64,000 nucleotides of DNA from Psychromonas sp. L1A2 (GTDB taxonomy: Bacteria > Pseudomonadota > Gammaproteobacteria > Enterobacterales > Psychromonadaceae). The position numbers and the translations under genes are program-made. The DNA is taken from positions 1,736,001-1,800,000 of the forward strand of contig NZ_WUAG01000002.1 of NCBI RefSeq assembly GCF_009828855.1, in the 5' to 3' direction. Positions 61,791 through 64,000 of the stretch are shown here, one piece after another (position 1 is the stretch's first letter; every line of letters begins with the position of its first letter). Under the pieces are notes generated by a model. That model made no database searches. It worked only from the letters and a program-made list of their open reading frames with translations, and was not told the DNA's origin.

Positions 61791-64000
61791 TTAATTTAAA
61801 TATTTACTGATCTCCACTTCACCGATCTGTGTTTCATGTAAAAACTTGTTTGCATATTTTATATAAACCCCACTGCTTAAAAATAGTTTAAATAGGTTGA
61901 TATCGATGATTTGGTCGATAGCTAATTGATGCAAAATATCAATAGCATTACTAAGCGACTCGACTGGTTGTTGAGGTTTTTTTATTGAGGTTAACGTTTC
62001 AAAAATATCAGTGATAAGTAGGATATTTTGCGTTATAGAAAATTCTTTCTCTTCTAATTTAGAAGGGGAAATAACTCGTTTTAATGCAGGGTGATATGTT
62101 GAAAGATCTTTTATTTCAGTGGCTTGCTTGTGAGTTGTAGGTAATGCTTTTAGCAAATTAATAGTGTTAATAATGCTTTGATTTATCTCGAACTTATCTT
62201 CTACCGTTAAGGTGCCGTGTGGGATCGATAAATTATATAGTTCACCAAAATTGTAGAGGTGATCAGCTACTTCTATTTTGATTCCGGAATCTACTTGAGT
62301 GATATTATTACGCTTAATAATATGTTCTTTTTTATCGCTTAATAGAGTCTCTTGAGCAGGTAATTTTTGTTTTTTACCTGTTAAGTTAAGTTTTTCAATA
62401 GACGATAAGCCTAGTCTATCATCAAAGTAACGGAACCAAGTTTGCGCGCCTATTTTATGTAAGCGAAGGAGGTCTTGCTCAGTTATTTCTGTATCACCAA
62501 GATTCGCTTTGGCAACAAATCCAAAATCTCGCATTAATTGTAATTGTTGTTTAATCAGTGCTTCTTTAAGTGGTTTATTTTGTTCTGGATTAGCTCTACT
62601 TTGTTTAAAGTAGTTAATTTCAGCATCTCGCCATAGTATTTCAAAACGCATTCTAATTTCATGGATACGGTTATAACTGGCTTCTAATTTAGTTCCTTTA
62701 CTGACAACTTGTTGAGCAGTTGTAAGCTTGCCATAGTGATGCGACCAAACATTACTAGAGAATTCGTTTAACATATCTTCGTTTGCTAGCTCAAAAGCAG
62801 GTGAGTCAGATTTTAAACTAGCTTTCGCTAACATGAGTCCTAATTCCGGTACTCGATTGGCATGTCCAAAGGTATAAGGCGATTTATCATCCATTGCCTG
62901 TGCGGTTTGTTTAATAAAGAGAGCTGTCATTTGCTTTTGTTGCACTTGGTATTCTTCAATTATTTGGCTCATTTCAACCATTGAACTGTTCAGCTCTTTG
63001 ATCTCAGTGACACGACTTACAATATGTTGAAGCTGTGTATAATCTTGTGATTTTACTTTTTTGGTTTCGCCCAATAATGCTTTAATCGTATTCGTTAAAG
63101 GAGAAGAAAAACACCATGAGAGAATTAATAACAGTGCTAAACAGAGAGCTGAAATTTGTATTGATGTTTTGATACTTGGTAGAAGTAGGGTTTCTTTTGG
63201 TACTAAAATAGCTAAATAGCTATTAATAGTGGTTTTATCATCAACTTCAGCTACATAAGCGTAATAAGGCTTATCATTAATTATGATGCTATTAAGTTTG
63301 TTTAAGCTCGTTTGATGTAAGGCCAATTCAGTTAATTCTGGATAAGGGATAAATGATAGTTTATCGGTATTATTGAGTTCTATGAGCTTTTGATTTGACC
63401 CTAATAAATGACCTGTACCATTAAATAAATAAATCTCATCTAATAATTGATTTTGATTATTATCATTTGTTTTTTGCACGAACTCTGAGAATGGATCTAA
63501 GGTGATATCTATTGCTAATACTGTTTTTGTATGGGGGATAGTGATTGAGGAGGTTTGACCTAACGAAGAAGAGTTCGCTAGAGGAAATAGTTTAGACTTA
63601 TTCGTTGTTAGTATTTTAGCCTCTTTATACCAAGAAAGGTTTGTCACGTTATCATCTGTCGTTTCTTGATGTTGGCTAATAAAATGAAACGTGTCGTCGA
63701 AATAAGAAAATTGACGTATTTTCTGATCCCCTTGCTTTGCAATTGATACTAGTAACCATGTTGCTGATTCTACTTTAGGCAAGTCCTGATTATTTTGTGG
63801 CTTATTTAAATGTATTAATTGTTGTAAGTCACCATTTTTAAATCCAAGAGAGATTGAATTATATGATTTATTTTCTTCCATTATATTAGCAAATAATTGT
63901 AGTGCATCAGGGTGTAATTTCTGATTAATGATTAATTTATTAAACTTGGAAAGTAGAGTGCTGTAGTGATTTATTACGTTATCTTTCTGTTTAATGTTAT
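61791..64000 (-). CDS. Membrane HD-GYP-type sensor protein, degenerate, N-terminus outside window
   Basis: The minus-strand frame stays open to the end of the window, so the gene is cut; the ATG at 63881 is internal. The visible part begins with a Cache-like periplasmic domain (SISLGFKNGDLQQL), then one transmembrane helix (SALCLALLLILSWCF), HAMP-like linker, and an HD-GYP-type domain. That domain has HANRVPELGLMLAKAS, a changed HD motif, HHYGKLTT, where the family has HDxGKxTT, then VVSKGTKLEASYNRIHEIRMRFE, GTLTVEDKFEINQSI, and YHPALKRVI where HHExxDGxGYP is expected. Both catalytic clusters are altered, so c-di-GMP hydrolysis is unlikely; a signal-binding or regulatory role is more probable. 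Confidence 0.85.
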   Translation of the reverse strand, partial: NIKQKDNVINHYSTLLSKFNKLIINQKLHPDALQLFANIMEENKSYNSISLGFKNGDLQQLIHLNKPQNNQDLPKVESATWLLVSIAKQGDQKIRQFSYFDDTFHFISQHQETTDDNVTNLSWYKEAKILTTNKSKLFPLANSSSLGQTSSITIPHTKTVLAIDITLDPFSEFVQKTNDNNQNQLLDEIYLFNGTGHLLGSNQKLIELNNTDKLSFIPYPELTELALHQTSLNKLNSIIINDKPYYAYVAEVDDKTTINSYLAILVPKETLLLPSIKTSIQISALCLALLLILSWCFSSPLTNTIKALLGETKKVKSQDYTQLQHIVSRVTEIKELNSSMVEMSQIIEEYQVQQKQMTALFIKQTAQAMDDKSPYTFGHANRVPELGLMLAKASLKSDSPAFELANEDMLNEFSSNVWSHHYGKLTTAQQVVSKGTKLEASYNRIHEIRMRFEILWRDAEINYFKQSRANPEQNKPLKEALIKQQLQLMRDFGFVAKANLGDTEITEQDLLRLHKIGAQTWFRYFDDRLGLSSIEKLNLTGKKQKLPAQETLLSDKKEHIIKRNNITQVDSGIKIEVADHLYNFGELYNLSIPHGTLTVEDKFEINQSIINTINLLKALPTTHKQATEIKDLSTYHPALKRVISPSKLEEKEFSITQNILLITDIFETLTSIKKPQQPVESLSNAIDILHQLAIDQIIDINLFKLFLSSGVYIKYANKFLHETQIGEVEISKYLN

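Overview
The window is AT-rich and carries an ordinary Gammaproteobacterial gene set: putP, a dapB-type reductase, yicC, poxB, cti, uxuA/uxuB, DUF2956/DUF1289/DUF2860 proteins, GGDEF-EAL and HDOD proteins. Two secreted PL7 alginate lyases, a cis/trans fatty-acid isomerase and a Na+/proline symporter suggest a marine, possibly cold-adapted bacterium that feeds on algal polysaccharide. A Psychromonas-like genus is my inference from the protein flavour; no rRNA or tRNA gene is present to confirm it.

Layout. 1-6.4 kb: HAD phosphatase, EamA exporter with a divergent MocR regulator, DUF3820, a DUF2860 outer-membrane protein, and putP with a one-base disruption near its start. 6.6-10.6 kb: a tight five-gene operon (YHS protein, small membrane protein, two different ATP-grasp proteins, MFS transporter) that looks like a make-and-export pathway of unknown product. 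10.6-19.1 kb: dapB-type gene with DUF2956/DUF1289, cti, a GGDEF-EAL protein, an HDOD protein, a CobW-type GTPase remnant and yicC.

19.1-27.5 kb: a decayed genomic island at the 3' end of yicC. Its tyrosine integrase is a pseudogene split by an IS1111-type IS110-family element. The element's 3' non-coding segment contains short matches to both sides of its own insertion target, as expected of a bridge/seek RNA. The island cargo is a five-gene minus-strand operon: membrane coiled-coil/MORN-like protein, TerB-like protein, coiled-coil protein, HNH-type membrane protein and a voltage-gated cation channel. This is the best candidate for an undescribed (perhaps defence) system.

27.5-39.2 kb: a beta-glucoside/cellobiose PTS operon (IIB, IIC, IIA, two GH1 enzymes) with its LacI-family repressor and matching operators. 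It is bracketed by decayed copies of the same ancestral sequences: a sigma-54-type promoter of an NCS1 permease gene, a poxB 3' end and an aminotransferase fragment. DM13 and poxB follow. 39.7-53 kb: an MFS protein with an unusual acidic helical C-terminal domain, a GntR regulator, uxuB/uxuA and a manA-like gene that share palindromic operators, two PL7 alginate lyases, a MATE pump and an unknown membrane-anchored repeat protein. 53.4-64 kb: a DsbA/FrnE protein, a 274-bp MITE, a periplasmic-binding-protein/GGDEF-EAL pair, a Tat-exported class V aminotransferase, a GreA-like protein, an ABC exporter, and a degenerate HD-GYP sensor that runs off the end of the window.
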